The notes under the pieces were generated by a model. The model did not search any database, was not told the origin of the DNA, and saw nothing but the letters and a program-made list of their open reading frames with translations. A stretch of 42,457 nucleotides of DNA from Deltaproteobacteria bacterium (lineage in GTDB: Bacteria; Myxococcota_A; Polyangia; Polyangiales; JADJMO01). A program made the position numbers and the translations under genes. The DNA lies in contig JALHOE010000058.1 of assembly GCA_022843175.1 (NCBI GenBank), positions 1 to 42,457 on the forward strand, given 5' to 3'. Positions within the stretch are counted from its first letter, which is position 1. The number at the start of each line of letters is the position of its first letter. Positions 8,356 to 16,551 of this stretch are shown piece by piece.

Positions 8356-9174
8356 TCAGCCGATCGCGTCGCGTCGCGAGACGTTGCGGGAGGCGCCGAG
8401 GACGCCGAGCGTTCCGAGGACGAACGGCCACACCAGCGCGACGAGCAACGCCTTCGCGGCGCCGAGCGTGTTCGCGATGTAGAAGCCGACGGGGCCGAGC
8501 ACCGACAGCTCGGGGTCGACGCTCGTCAGGATGCCGACGCGCGCGGCCTCGGAGGGGTTGAGCGCGGCGAGCAAGAAGACGAGGCGCGGTGGGACCTTGA
8601 AGTTGAGGAGCAGGCCGACCAGCGCGAAGTCGTGGAGCGCCGTAGCGGTGACCCACACGATGAGCGCGTAGACGATCGCGCGCTCGGGGGTCTTGGCGAT
8701 CGAGGAGACGAAGAGTCCGATGCCGAGGAACGACCACGCGAGCGCGACCGAGATCGCGAGGCAGCGCGCGGCGATGGCGGCGACCCCGGCCTCGCCGACC
8801 ACGACGGCGACGGCGAACATCGCGACGAGCGGGCCGATGAGGACGGCCGCGCGGGAGATGAGCACCGATGCGAACCACTCGGTGCGGCGCGCGGGCTGCG
8901 CGAGCGTCATCTCGAGGAGGCCGCTCGTGCGCGCGCGCACGATCACCTGACAGGTCGCGAGCAGCACCAAGAGCGGCACCGCGACGAGCACGCCGTTGGT
9001 CACGTTGAGGACCACGCGCGAGATGCCGGTGAAGCCGAGGATCGACGACTCGCGGAGGCCGAGCGCGACGAAGACGGCGAAGATCAGGGCGTAGAGCACC
9101 AGCGAGGAGCCGAGCCACTTCGAGCGCAGCGAGTCGGCGAGCTCGAAGCGGGTGAATGCAAGGACGCGCTTCAC
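8356..9174 (-). CDS. nosY: ABC transporter permease NosY
   Basis: 272 residues with six predicted hydrophobic helices. The layout VLAFTRFELADSLRSKW at the N-terminus, QVIVRARTSGLLEM..QPARRTEW in the first half and IAKTPERAIVYAL in the second is typical of NosY/ABC-2 type permeases. With NosF it forms the inner-membrane transporter that works with NosD in building the copper-sulfide CuZ centre of nitrous oxide reductase. The GTG start overlaps the nosL stop as GTGA, so translation is coupled. It is the last gene of the nos operon and convergent with the small zinc-ribbon gene. Confidence 0.88.
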   Translation of the reverse strand: MKRVLAFTRFELADSLRSKWLGSSLVLYALIFAVFVALGLRESSILGFTGISRVVLNVTNGVLVAVPLLVLLATCQVIVRARTSGLLEMTLAQPARRTEWFASVLISRAAVLIGPLVAMFAVAVVVGEAGVAAIAARCLAISVALAWSFLGIGLFVSSIAKTPERAIVYALIVWVTATALHDFALVGLLLNFKVPPRLVFLLAALNPSEAARVGILTSVDPELSVLGPVGFYIANTLGAAKALLVALVWPFVLGTLGVLGASRNVSRRDAIG

Positions 9175-9569
9175 GGCGAGCCTCCCTTCGCACGCGCGAG
9201 GACGCGCGTGCGTACTTCGGTGTAGGTGACGTCGCCGTCGGGCGACGCGACGTAGCCATGGTCCATCGGCGTCATCGCGCCGCCGCGGTAGCGCGCCTGC
9301 TCGGCGTCGAGCCAGCCGTCGCCGGAGCGGACCCACGCGCGCGCGGTGCGCTTCTTCTCGTCGAGCCACTGGATCATGCAGCCGACGTCGTCGAAGTAGT
9401 AGCGGTCGCCGTCGAGCACGAGCTGCGCGGCGGAGGCCTTCTGCGAGACGAGCATCTTGCAGTGCTCGCACGGCTGCTTGCCCCACACCGGGTCGACGGC
9501 GCGATCGGTGTCGCCCTGGCACGCCACGAGCGCCAGCGCGAAGAGCATCATCGCGCGCCGGGTGATCAT
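9171..9569 (-). CDS. nosL: copper chaperone lipoprotein NosL
   Basis: 132 residues. The signal peptide ends in a lipobox (ALVAC, Cys17). The NosL metal-site segment is clear: C34-E-H-C37-K-M39 and C64-M65 after YYFDDVG, then a downstream PMDHGYVAS. NosL binds Cu(I) and delivers it to NosZ at the outer face of the inner membrane (or at the outer membrane, depending on sorting). It lies between nosF (ATGA overlap) and nosY (GTGA overlap). The length is ordinary for the short form of the family. Confidence 0.93.
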   Translation of the reverse strand: MITRRAMMLFALALVACQGDTDRAVDPVWGKQPCEHCKMLVSQKASAAQLVLDGDRYYFDDVGCMIQWLDEKKRTARAWVRSGDGWLDAEQARYRGGAMTPMDHGYVASPDGDVTYTEVRTRVLARAKGGSP

Positions 9570-10468
9570 GCGACCCGCCGCTTTCCCGAGTCGGTCTTCG
9601 GCTCGTCGACGAAGCCCGTGACCTCGCCGTCGTCGAAGATCGACAAGTCGGAGATCGCGCCGCCGTGCAGCCGCATCAGATCGGCGATCAGCTCGAGCTT
9701 CTCGTCCTGGTGGAACGTGCCGCTGAAGCGGCCGTCGGCGATGGACTGGAACCCGCGGTCGAGGAGGAACGTCTCGGCCTGCGGCGCGGCCTTGACCTCG
9801 ATCCGGGTGGAGCGAAGGTCGCCGAGCAGATCGGTGATCGACGCGTCGCGGGCGACCTTGCCGTCGCGGAGCTCGATCACCCGGTCGACCATGTGGCGGA
9901 CCTCGTCAACGCGGTGCGAGCAGAGCACGAGGATCGCGTTGTCGGGGCGCTCCTCGACCTGGGCGAAGAAGGCGGCGCGGGCGTGGGCGTCGAGGTTGGC
10001 GGTGGGCTCGTCGCAGACCAGCACGTCGGCCTCGGCGGCGAGCGCGAGCGACGAGAGGACCTTCTGCTTCATGCCGCCGGACAGATCGCGGAAGCGAGTG
10101 CGGGCGACCGCGTCGAGGTCGAGGCCGAGCCGCTCGGCCCGCTTGGCGACCGCGGCGCGGGCGATCCCGCGGAGCTCACTCTGCAGGCGGACGATCTCCT
10201 CGACCGGCGCCTCGATCGGCGGCGCGATCTGCGGCGCGTAGGCGATGCGGGCGAGGGCGCGCTCGGGGTGCTTCGCGACGTCGACGCCGTCGACCTCGAT
10301 GGCGCCCTCGACCGACACGAGGCCGACCAGCGCGCGGAGGAGGGTGGTCTTGCCGGAGCCGTTGGTTCCGACGATCGCCACGCGCTCGCCGCGGCTGATC
10401 CGGAGCGAGACGCGATCGAGCGCCACCACGCGCCCGAACCGCTTGGTCACGGCGTTCACGCGGATCAT
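9566..10468 (-). CDS. nosF: ABC transporter ATPase NosF
   Basis: 300 residues. Walker A GTNGSGKT (34-41), Q-loop near YAPQ (77-80), signature LSGGMKQK (129-136), Walker B VLVCDEP (149-155) and the H-loop CSHR are all intact. The C-terminal 100 residues form the extra domain usual in NosF. Position directly after nosD and before nosL/nosY supports the NosDFY role of energising sulfur-species export for CuZ assembly. The start overlaps the nosD stop by four bases. Confidence 0.93.
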   Translation of the reverse strand: MIRVNAVTKRFGRVVALDRVSLRISRGERVAIVGTNGSGKTTLLRALVGLVSVEGAIEVDGVDVAKHPERALARIAYAPQIAPPIEAPVEEIVRLQSELRGIARAAVAKRAERLGLDLDAVARTRFRDLSGGMKQKVLSSLALAAEADVLVCDEPTANLDAHARAAFFAQVEERPDNAILVLCSHRVDEVRHMVDRVIELRDGKVARDASITDLLGDLRSTRIEVKAAPQAETFLLDRGFQSIADGRFSGTFHQDEKLELIADLMRLHGGAISDLSIFDDGEVTGFVDEPKTDSGKRRVA

Positions 10469-11748
10469 GACGAGCTCCCTTTCATCATCGGCTTCGGGTC
10501 GACGAGCAGCGGCTTCTTCTCGAGCAGGGGAAAGGCCTTGGCGACGACGTCGACGAGCTGCATCGCGACGGTGCCGTGGAGGAATCGGACCGCCGGGTTG
10601 TCCTGCACGACCGCCGTGGAGAGGCGACCGTGGGTGAACGCGACGTCGCCGAAGCCGTCCCCGTCGAGGTCGTAGCCGGCGTACTCACTGTAGTGGTTGC
10701 CGACGAACTCGATGATCCGCGCGTCGTTGCCGCCGTCGACCTCGATGAGGTCGCCGTTGTGGCGGAACGTGTTGGTGGTGAAGGTGATGCCCTTGGCGGA
10801 GGCGCCGTGCACGCGGAGCGCGAGGTCGTTGACGCCGATGGTGTTCCCCGAGAGCCTGACCGGCTCGCGCGGATCGCGGGGGGTGCGGTCGAGGTAGATG
10901 CCGGTGGTGTTGCCGACGATCTTGTTGCCGGTGACCACCACGCCGTCGCTCTCCTTGAAGCCGAGGCCGATGCCCGCAGCGCCGTGGGCGCCGGCGAGCA
11001 CGTTGTCCTCGACGTGCAGTCGCGAGCTGTACATCACGAAGACGCCGACGATGTTGTCCCGGAGCGTGGAGCGGCGGGCGACGCCGTCGTGCGCGTACAT
11101 GAAGTGGGTGCCGTAGCGGCTGTCGCGCACCAGGTTGTCCTCGCAGACAACGTGCCGCGAGTACCACACCACGACGTCGCGCACGTGCTCGACGTGGTTG
11201 CGGCGGACGATCGAGTCGTGCGCCTCCCACAGCTTGATGCCGTCGCCGCGCATCGACTCGTGCACGTCGGGCCCGGTCACGAACGAGCCCTCGAGCAGGC
11301 AGCCGTGACACGCCTCGAACGCGACGCCGAACAGGTTGCCCTCGGAGCGGATGTTGCGCACCACGATCTTCTCGCCCTTGGCGCGGACCGCGGCGTCCTC
11401 ACCCACGAAGTTGCGGCCGGAGCCGCGGACGATGACGTTGTCGAGGGTGGCGCCGTCGGCCTCGATGCGCACCACCGTGCCGTGGCCGGGGCCCTCGAGC
11501 GTCGCCCCGCGGAGGCCGCGGATCGCGACCGTGCGCTTGATGGTGAGGGTCGTGCGGTAGGTCTCGGCGCGGAGCCAGATCTCTGCTGGGCCGCTCTCGA
11601 CGAGGCGCGCAAGCTCGGCGCTGTCCTTCGCGAACACGGCGTCGGGCGGAGCGACGAGGTCGATCGGGCCGCGCTCATTGGGCGCGGCGCTGGCGACGGA
11701 CGCCGGCATCAGCGCGGCGAGCGCTAGGGTGAGGAGCCGCTTGTCCAT
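10465..11748 (-). CDS. nosD: periplasmic copper-site assembly protein NosD
   Basis: 427 residues with a Sec signal peptide (about 1-22, ending ASAAP). The body consists of repeated short beta strands with N-V/I and G-N type turns (VRGSGRNF, VRRNHVEHVRDVVVWYSRH, VEDNVLAGAHGAAGIG), a right-handed parallel beta-helix of the NosD/CASH type. Landmarks also seen in characterised NosD include GDGIKLWEAHDS and RYGTHFMY. It docks on NosFY to hand sulfur and copper to NosZ. The ATG is five bases from the preceding membrane-protein stop. Confidence 0.93.
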   Translation of the reverse strand: MDKRLLTLALAALMPASVASAAPNERGPIDLVAPPDAVFAKDSAELARLVESGPAEIWLRAETYRTTLTIKRTVAIRGLRGATLEGPGHGTVVRIEADGATLDNVIVRGSGRNFVGEDAAVRAKGEKIVVRNIRSEGNLFGVAFEACHGCLLEGSFVTGPDVHESMRGDGIKLWEAHDSIVRRNHVEHVRDVVVWYSRHVVCEDNLVRDSRYGTHFMYAHDGVARRSTLRDNIVGVFVMYSSRLHVEDNVLAGAHGAAGIGLGFKESDGVVVTGNKIVGNTTGIYLDRTPRDPREPVRLSGNTIGVNDLALRVHGASAKGITFTTNTFRHNGDLIEVDGGNDARIIEFVGNHYSEYAGYDLDGDGFGDVAFTHGRLSTAVVQDNPAVRFLHGTVAMQLVDVVAKAFPLLEKKPLLVDPKPMMKGSSS

Positions 11749-11753
11749 CGCTG

Positions 11754-12446
11754 TTACTCCTTGGGAGCAAGCCCCGCACCAGGGCCGACGAACGCGCTCG
11801 GGCACACCATGCCGCACTTCTCCTTGCGCGCGCACTGGTTGCAGACCCGCCTCCGCAGCACCGCGGCAAGCACGAGGCACGCGACGCCGGCGACCGCGAT
11901 CCAGAAGCCGGGATCCGGGCGGGCCCAGGTCATGAACTGCCCGATCTTGCCCGTGCCGAACATCTGCGGCGTGAACGGGGGCAGCCGAATCGGCGCCTTG
12001 GGATCGAGCACGTGGCCGAAGTGATAGAGCCAATACTGACTGTCGATGATGAACGTGACCGGGAACGCAGCGCCGAGGACGGCGATCAACCAGCCGACGC
12101 GGCGGCCGGTGACGAGCGTCAGCACCACGCCGAGCGCGGCGATGAGGCCGACGCCCTGCGCGGCGAGCCGACGCTCCGTCACCGCGGCGAGGTCGAGCGA
12201 CTTCATCCCGATGTAGTGGTTCAGGATGTTGAGCTCGCGGACGTCGCCGCTGACGCCGGTCAGCGAAATGCCGACCTCGAGACCCTTGGGGTACTGCGGC
12301 GCGAACAGCCACAGCCGCCACCAGGGGAAGAAGTAGGACGCGCAGAACAGCGCGGCCGCCGCGATCGACAGTCCGACGACCGTAAAGCGCAGCGGCCAAG
12401 CGCGCGCATTCTGGACAACGGGCAGGTGTCGGGTCGTGGCGGCCAT
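11754..12446 (-). CDS. four-helix membrane protein of nos operon with C-terminal Cys cluster (NosB candidate)
   Basis: 230 residues. Four hydrophobic helices lie near 20-48, 97-114, 118-137 and 181-198. Between helices 1 and 2 is the motif NILNHYIGM (73-81), which I associate with membrane proteins in clade II nos-type clusters. The C-terminus carries C202-x2-C205-x5-C211-x3-C215-P, close to a single 4Fe-4S ferredoxin motif and predicted to be cytoplasmic. Position between the cytochrome and nosD resembles the slot of NosB, a membrane protein of clade II operons, but I cannot confirm homology. It could pass electrons or take part in metal-site assembly. Confidence 0.8.
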   Translation of the reverse strand: MAATTRHLPVVQNARAWPLRFTVVGLSIAAAALFCASYFFPWWRLWLFAPQYPKGLEVGISLTGVSGDVRELNILNHYIGMKSLDLAAVTERRLAAQGVGLIAALGVVLTLVTGRRVGWLIAVLGAAFPVTFIIDSQYWLYHFGHVLDPKAPIRLPPFTPQMFGTGKIGQFMTWARPDPGFWIAVAGVACLVLAAVLRRRVCNQCARKEKCGMVCPSAFVGPGAGLAPKE

Positions 12447-12452
12447 GATGTT

Positions 12453-12899
12453 CTACTCGTTGGCTTTCAAGTACGACATGAGCGCGGGGAGATCGCTCTC
12501 CGGTACGCCCTGGTTGGGCATCGCGGTCATGTAGGTTTTGAACAGGTCCTTCGCGGTCGGGTCCTCTTTCACCATGAGGTCCGGGCGGAGGATCATCTTC
12601 GCGAGCCACTGCTTGTCGCGGCGCGCGGTGACGCCCTTGAGATCGGGGCCGACGAGCTTGCCGCCGCCGATCTTGTGACAGCCGTTGCAGCCCTTCTGCG
12701 TGAAGATCTCCTTGCCCTTGTCGATGTCGGCCTGCGCGGTGCTGAACGTGACGTCCGGCACCTTGAGGTTCGCGAGCTGGGACTGCGCGCCAGCTTGCTC
12801 GACAGCGGGGGGCGTGGCGGATCCGGTGGACTCCGCCGGAGCCCCCTTCGTGCATGCAGCGAGCAGCACGGCTGCACCTGCTAGGAGAATGCTTCGCAT
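12453..12899 (-). CDS. monoheme cytochrome c lipoprotein of nos operon
   Basis: 148 residues. The signal peptide ends in a lipobox (VLLAAC). After a low-complexity linker comes one class I cytochrome c domain with CNGCH and a likely axial Met in TYMTAMPNQG. The ATG at 12899 was chosen because it gives a clean signal peptide and lies 8 nt after GAGGA. A GTG at 12914 overlaps the nosZ stop as GTGA but adds only MRNMN-type residues. The membrane-tethered cytochrome is the obvious electron donor to the CuA site of the NosZ encoded just upstream; this is inferred from operon position. Confidence 0.9.
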   Translation of the reverse strand: MRSILLAGAAVLLAACTKGAPAESTGSATPPAVEQAGAQSQLANLKVPDVTFSTAQADIDKGKEIFTQKGCNGCHKIGGGKLVGPDLKGVTARRDKQWLAKMILRPDLMVKEDPTAKDLFKTYMTAMPNQGVPESDLPALMSYLKANE

Positions 12900-12910
12900 G
12901 TTCATGTTCC

Positions 12911-14869
12911 TCACTTCTTCGCCTTCGGCTTCACCAGGAAGTAGCCAGCCATCTCGAGGTGCAGCGCCGAGCAGAACTCGGTGCAGTACATCGGGTAGAC
13001 GCCGGGCGTGTCGGCCACGAACGTCACGTTCTCGTGCTTACCCGGCTCGAGGCTCAGGTCGATGTTCATCATGTTGATGGTGAAGCCGTGCGTCTGGTCC
13101 TCGCTCTGTTCGAGCGAGGTGATGTGCAGCTTCACGGTGTCGCCCTCCTCGACCTCGATGCGGTCGGGGGTGAAGTGGCTGCGGATCGCGGTCATGTAGA
13201 CGTCGACCGTCGTGCCGTTGCGGACGATCTTCTCCTGACCGGCGAGCGTGGCGCTCGGATCCTTCTTTCCGGTGATGGGGTTCTCGCCGAGCGGATAGAC
13301 CGAGATGGGCTTCAGCTTGTCCATCTTGATCATCTGCGAGTAGTGCGGCTCGCCGATGCCGATCGGCATGTCGACCAGCATGCGCATCTTGTCGCCGGTG
13401 GTGTCGATGAGCTGGAAGTTCTGCGGGTAGAGCGGGCCCACCTTGGAGAACCGGTCCATCGACATCTTGTTCATCGCGACGACGTAGTTGCCGTCGGGGC
13501 TGACGGTGTCGCCCTCGGCCGCGAGGATGTGGCCGATGTTGTAGTGGACCGGCACCTTCTCGATGACCTTGAGGTCCTTGAGCGACCACTTGGCGACGAC
13601 GCTCTCGAGGAAGACCGAGGTGTAGGCGTTGCCCTTGTTGTCGTAGACGGTGTGGAGCGGGCCCATGCCGATCTCGGCCTGGCCGCGGATCGACTCCTGG
13701 AAGTTGAGGATCGGCACGCCGTAGGCGTCCTTGCCCTCGTACTTCTTGTCGTCGATGAGCTTCTTGATCTTCGCGAAGTTGTAGACGGTCGCGTGGGTGT
13801 CGAGCTTGCCGCCGACGACCATCTCCTTGCCGTCGGGGGTGACGTCGACGCCGTGCGGCGACTTGGGCTCGCCGATCAGGTGGAGGATGCCCTCCTGCGC
13901 GGCCATCGTGAGCGAGATGACCTTCACGCCCTTGATGTCGGTGGTCTTGCCATCCGCGACGAGCTTCTCGGCCTTCTTCCAGTCGATGACATGGAGGTAG
14001 TCCATGTCGTTCTGCGAGGCGCCGGACTCGATCGGGGGCTTGCCCTCGAGCGTGCCGCCGATCGCCATCTCGGTGTTGAACGAGTTGATGAACACGAACC
14101 CGTCGGAGTCGAGCTTGCCGGCGTCGGCGAGGTCCTGGGTGTACGGCGGGAGCTCGATCGCCCAGCTCTTGGCTACGTCGATGCGGCCGGCGGCCCGATC
14201 GAACTTCCAGAACATCGCGAGGCCGCGGTACTTGTCCTTGTACTCGGTGATCGGCACGTACTCGCGGCCGAGCGGCGCCGGGTACTGCGAGGTCTCGATC
14301 ACGTAGTCGGTGTTCGGGGTGACGAACGCACCGCCGTGGTCGCTCATGACGAGCTTGTTGGGGACGATCTGCTTCGTCGCGAAGTCCTTGAGGTCGACGA
14401 CCGCGACGCGGGCGTTGGCCTTGTCGTTCACGAAGAGGTACTGACCGTCGTAGTCGCCGTTCGTCTCCGAGAGGTTCGGGTGGTGAACGTCGGCCCAGCT
14501 GATGGTCTTGCCCATCTGGTTGCCGCCGGCGAGCACGGCGTTGCCGTCTCCGCCGTAGCCGTAGCCCTGCCACGGCTCGGGGGTGAACACACCGATGACC
14601 TTCAACAGGCGCATCGACGGCGCACCGATCGCGAGGACCTGCCCCGACTGACCGCCGGAGGCGAAGATCATGTAGTCGTCCGACTTGCCGGTCGGAACGT
14701 AGGTGCGGAGCGCGGCCTCGACATCGGCCTCGCTGAGCCCCCGCGCCGCCATCAACTCCTTCACGGATTTCGACGCGCCAAGGTCTGGCTTGAGCGGCGT
14801 CGGCTTGCTGCAAGCGAATGCGAGCAGCAGGGCGCTCGCGGCGCCGAGCGCCACAATTCCCTTCTTCAT
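12911..14869 (-). CDS. nosZ: Sec-type (clade II) nitrous oxide reductase, lipoprotein-like
   Basis: 652 residues. Reduces N2O to N2 in the cell envelope. The N-terminus is a Sec signal with a lipobox (LAFAC, Cys20) and no twin-arginine motif, the mark of clade II enzymes. CuZ-type His residues appear in DVHHPN, MSDHGG, KSPHGVD, GPLHTVYD, NIGHI and GEPHYSQ across a seven-bladed propeller. The C-terminal cupredoxin has the CuA set C629-TEF-C633-SAL-H637-LE-M640. The ATG at 14869 has GGAGA six bases upstream; the longer start at 14956 adds non-signal sequence. Neighbours nosD, nosF, nosL and nosY confirm the assignment. Confidence 0.97.
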   Translation of the reverse strand: MKKGIVALGAASALLLAFACSKPTPLKPDLGASKSVKELMAARGLSEADVEAALRTYVPTGKSDDYMIFASGGQSGQVLAIGAPSMRLLKVIGVFTPEPWQGYGYGGDGNAVLAGGNQMGKTISWADVHHPNLSETNGDYDGQYLFVNDKANARVAVVDLKDFATKQIVPNKLVMSDHGGAFVTPNTDYVIETSQYPAPLGREYVPITEYKDKYRGLAMFWKFDRAAGRIDVAKSWAIELPPYTQDLADAGKLDSDGFVFINSFNTEMAIGGTLEGKPPIESGASQNDMDYLHVIDWKKAEKLVADGKTTDIKGVKVISLTMAAQEGILHLIGEPKSPHGVDVTPDGKEMVVGGKLDTHATVYNFAKIKKLIDDKKYEGKDAYGVPILNFQESIRGQAEIGMGPLHTVYDNKGNAYTSVFLESVVAKWSLKDLKVIEKVPVHYNIGHILAAEGDTVSPDGNYVVAMNKMSMDRFSKVGPLYPQNFQLIDTTGDKMRMLVDMPIGIGEPHYSQMIKMDKLKPISVYPLGENPITGKKDPSATLAGQEKIVRNGTTVDVYMTAIRSHFTPDRIEVEEGDTVKLHITSLEQSEDQTHGFTINMMNIDLSLEPGKHENVTFVADTPGVYPMYCTEFCSALHLEMAGYFLVKPKAKK

Positions 14870-14959
14870 GATCTTTCTCCCGTCAGTCCTCGCGTCAGCG
14901 AGGGTGAATCGATCAGAGGCTGATGTGGAGCGGAGCCGCCTGCGCGGCGATGACAACCG
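14870..14959 (-). promoter_or_regulatory. nosZ leader with short hairpins
   Basis: This 90-base gap is the longest inside the otherwise tightly packed nos operon. It contains a perfect 6-bp hairpin at 14888-14903 (CCTCGC, loop GTCA, GCGAGG) 19 bases before nosZ, and a 5-bp one at 14912-14924 (ATCAG, AGG, CTGAT). It could hold an internal promoter, an mRNA processing site or a partial terminator that raises nosZ relative to the two genes before it. I see no convincing FNR/Dnr box. Confidence 0.35.
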
Positions 14960-15319
14960 TCAGGGGACTTCGTACCGGAACGTCTGCGTCGACACGCCGT
15001 GGGGGCACGTGACCTTCACGCGCAAATCCCACGCGCCCGGCATCGAGAACATTGCGTCCTCGAGTCGATAGGTGGTGTCGTCGAGCTTCACGGCGCGCGG
15101 ATCGTACGGCGCGCCGTGCCCCATCGAGGGCATCCACAACGTGGCCTCGACGGCCGTGGCGTGGGGATGGTCGATGCGGATGGTGAATGTGTTGGAGCCA
15201 CGGGCCACGGTGGCCGGGGACGCGACCGTCACGTTGACGTCGCCTGTCTTCGTCGCGGCCTCTTCGGCGCCCCCGCACGCACTGCAGAGGAGAGCGAGGG
15301 CGAAGAACGTGGACCGCAT
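14960..15319 (-). CDS. YtkA-like lipoprotein of nos operon
   Basis: 119 residues with a lipobox ending at Cys15 (LLCSAC). The body matches the YtkA-like immunoglobulin-type domain: FTIRIDHPHATAVEATLWMPSMGHG (core WMPSMGHG at 62-69), a proline-containing turn FSMPGAWDLRVKV (91-103) and a final TCPHG loop. The Met/His-rich loop is suggestive of copper binding, which would fit a cuproenzyme operon, but metal binding is inferred. The gene stands between the beta-barrel gene (8-base gap) and nosZ. Confidence 0.82.
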   Translation of the reverse strand: MRSTFFALALLCSACGGAEEAATKTGDVNVTVASPATVARGSNTFTIRIDHPHATAVEATLWMPSMGHGAPYDPRAVKLDDTTYRLEDAMFSMPGAWDLRVKVTCPHGVSTQTFRYEVP

Positions 15320-15327
15320 GGCGTGCC

Positions 15328-16248
15328 CTAATACACGTTCCATGCCCTGCGAATACCGAAGCCGATCGTGGTCGCCGCGATCTGTTCGCGACCGATCACA
15401 TCGACCAGCAGCGACGCGAGAACTTGCCAGTTGTCATCGATCTCGTAGCCGGCGAACGCGAGCGCAGATGTCCGCGCACGGTTTGCGCCGACGCGCAAAC
15501 CGTCCGTGCGCGGGGCGGCCTCTTGCTCGTGGGTAGCGCCGAGCGCGAAGGAGAGCCCATTCGTGAAGCTCTTTCCGCCGGCGACCACGGCGAGCATGCG
15601 CGGGCCGAGCGCGATGGTCGAGCCGTCGTCTCGTTTGAACGGCGCGAAGAAGCCGACGCCGACCCCGCCGAAGACGTACCACCCCGTCCACCAGATCTTC
15701 TCGATCGCGATCCCGGGCCGTGCTTCCCACGCGCCGGAGCCGGTGACGTCGGTGCCGAGCGCGTCGCGCGCGCGGTCGGGTGAGCGGCCCGTGGGCACCG
15801 TGAGGCCGAGCGTGAGCGCGATGCCGGGCAGCCCGTTCTCGCCGCCGACCCGCACGAAGTCGTAACGCGACAAGAGGCTCACGTCGCCCGGGCCCGAGCC
15901 ACGGCTCGCGCGGTCGCCGAAGCGGCGGTCGGTCACCACGTAGGGCACGATCGCGCCGATCTGGAACGACCGACCGAGCTTGGTGATGACCCTTGCCTCG
16001 AACCGCAGCTCGCGATCGCGCGCGTCCCCTCCGTCGACGTAGCGGCCGCTGCCGTTCCAGTGGCCGCGCACCGATTGCGCGGTGGTCATGAGGGTCGCCG
16101 CACTGGTTTCCGACGGCCCGAGGCGCAGGGCCACCGTTTGCCCCGTGCCGCAGCAAGCCGCCGCGCGGGCTGGACTCGGCGTGGCGCATGCAATAGCGGC
16201 GGCGCATGCGCTCCATGCTGCTGCTCCTATCGCTGTCGTTCGCCGCAT
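15328..16248 (-). CDS. outer-membrane beta-barrel protein heading nos operon
   Basis: 306 residues with a signal peptide (ending SPARA-AAC). The rest alternates amphipathic strands and turns, including ELRFEARVITKLGRSFQIGAI, GDVSLLSRYDFV, GIALTLGLTVPTGR and a last strand ending in RAWNVY. This resembles the transporter/MetA-pathway-like OMP group. It probably sits in the outer membrane as the first gene of the nos operon, so a role in copper or N2O-related traffic is possible but only inferred. The ATG at 16248 lies inside the divergent CusF-like gene, giving a 43-base 5' overlap; no later start preserves the signal peptide. Confidence 0.75.
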   Translation of the reverse strand: MRRTTAIGAAAWSACAAAIACATPSPARAAACCGTGQTVALRLGPSETSAATLMTTAQSVRGHWNGSGRYVDGGDARDRELRFEARVITKLGRSFQIGAIVPYVVTDRRFGDRASRGSGPGDVSLLSRYDFVRVGGENGLPGIALTLGLTVPTGRSPDRARDALGTDVTGSGAWEARPGIAIEKIWWTGWYVFGGVGVGFFAPFKRDDGSTIALGPRMLAVVAGGKSFTNGLSFALGATHEQEAAPRTDGLRVGANRARTSALAFAGYEIDDNWQVLASLLVDVIGREQIAATTIGFGIRRAWNVY

Positions 16249-16511
16249 GCGGCGCAGCGCGACCGGCCGAGTCCACCGTGGCATCGCCGGAGTCAACTAG
16301 CACGACCGGGACCATCAAAGAGGTTCGTAAAGAGGGCGCGGTCCTGCTCGTCGCGCACGAGGAGATCCCCGGCGTCATGCCGGCGATGACGATGCCGTTT
16401 CAGGTCGACGCGAAGGCGCGCCGCAAGGATCTGAAGAGCGGAGATCGAATCCGCTTCTCGATCGCGGAGCGCGAGGGCCTCTACGTCATCGTCAAGCTGG
16501 AGCGCCTGTAG
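16206..16511 (+). CDS. CusF-like copper-binding lipoprotein
   Basis: 101 residues. Signal peptide with lipobox SFAAC (Cys15). The domain has the CusF OB-fold signature: GTIKEVRKEGAVLLVAHEEIPGVM followed by PAMTMPF (H51, M58, M61, M63) and DLKSGDRIRFSI. H/M/M residues of this type bind Cu(I). The gene is divergent from the nos operon and overlaps its first gene at the 5' end, so both may respond to copper or respiratory signals from the same short region. The second ATG (16215) would also give a usable signal peptide. Confidence 0.9.
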   Translation: MRSMLLLLSLSFAACGAARPAESTVASPESTSTTGTIKEVRKEGAVLLVAHEEIPGVMPAMTMPFQVDAKARRKDLKSGDRIRFSIAEREGLYVIVKLERL

Positions 16512-16551
16512 CAGCTTGGTCGCGGGACTGATTCGGACTAGGGTCCCGCCG

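Noticed and set aside
12899-12914. GTG at 12914 as start of the cytochrome
   Set aside because: The ATG at 12899 gives a better-spaced ribosome binding site and a cleaner lipoprotein signal, though the GTGA overlap keeps the GTG possible.
14870-14959. FNR/Dnr-type box before nosZ
   Set aside because: The ATCAG...CTGAT palindrome does not match TTGAT-N4-ATCAA spacing or half-sites.
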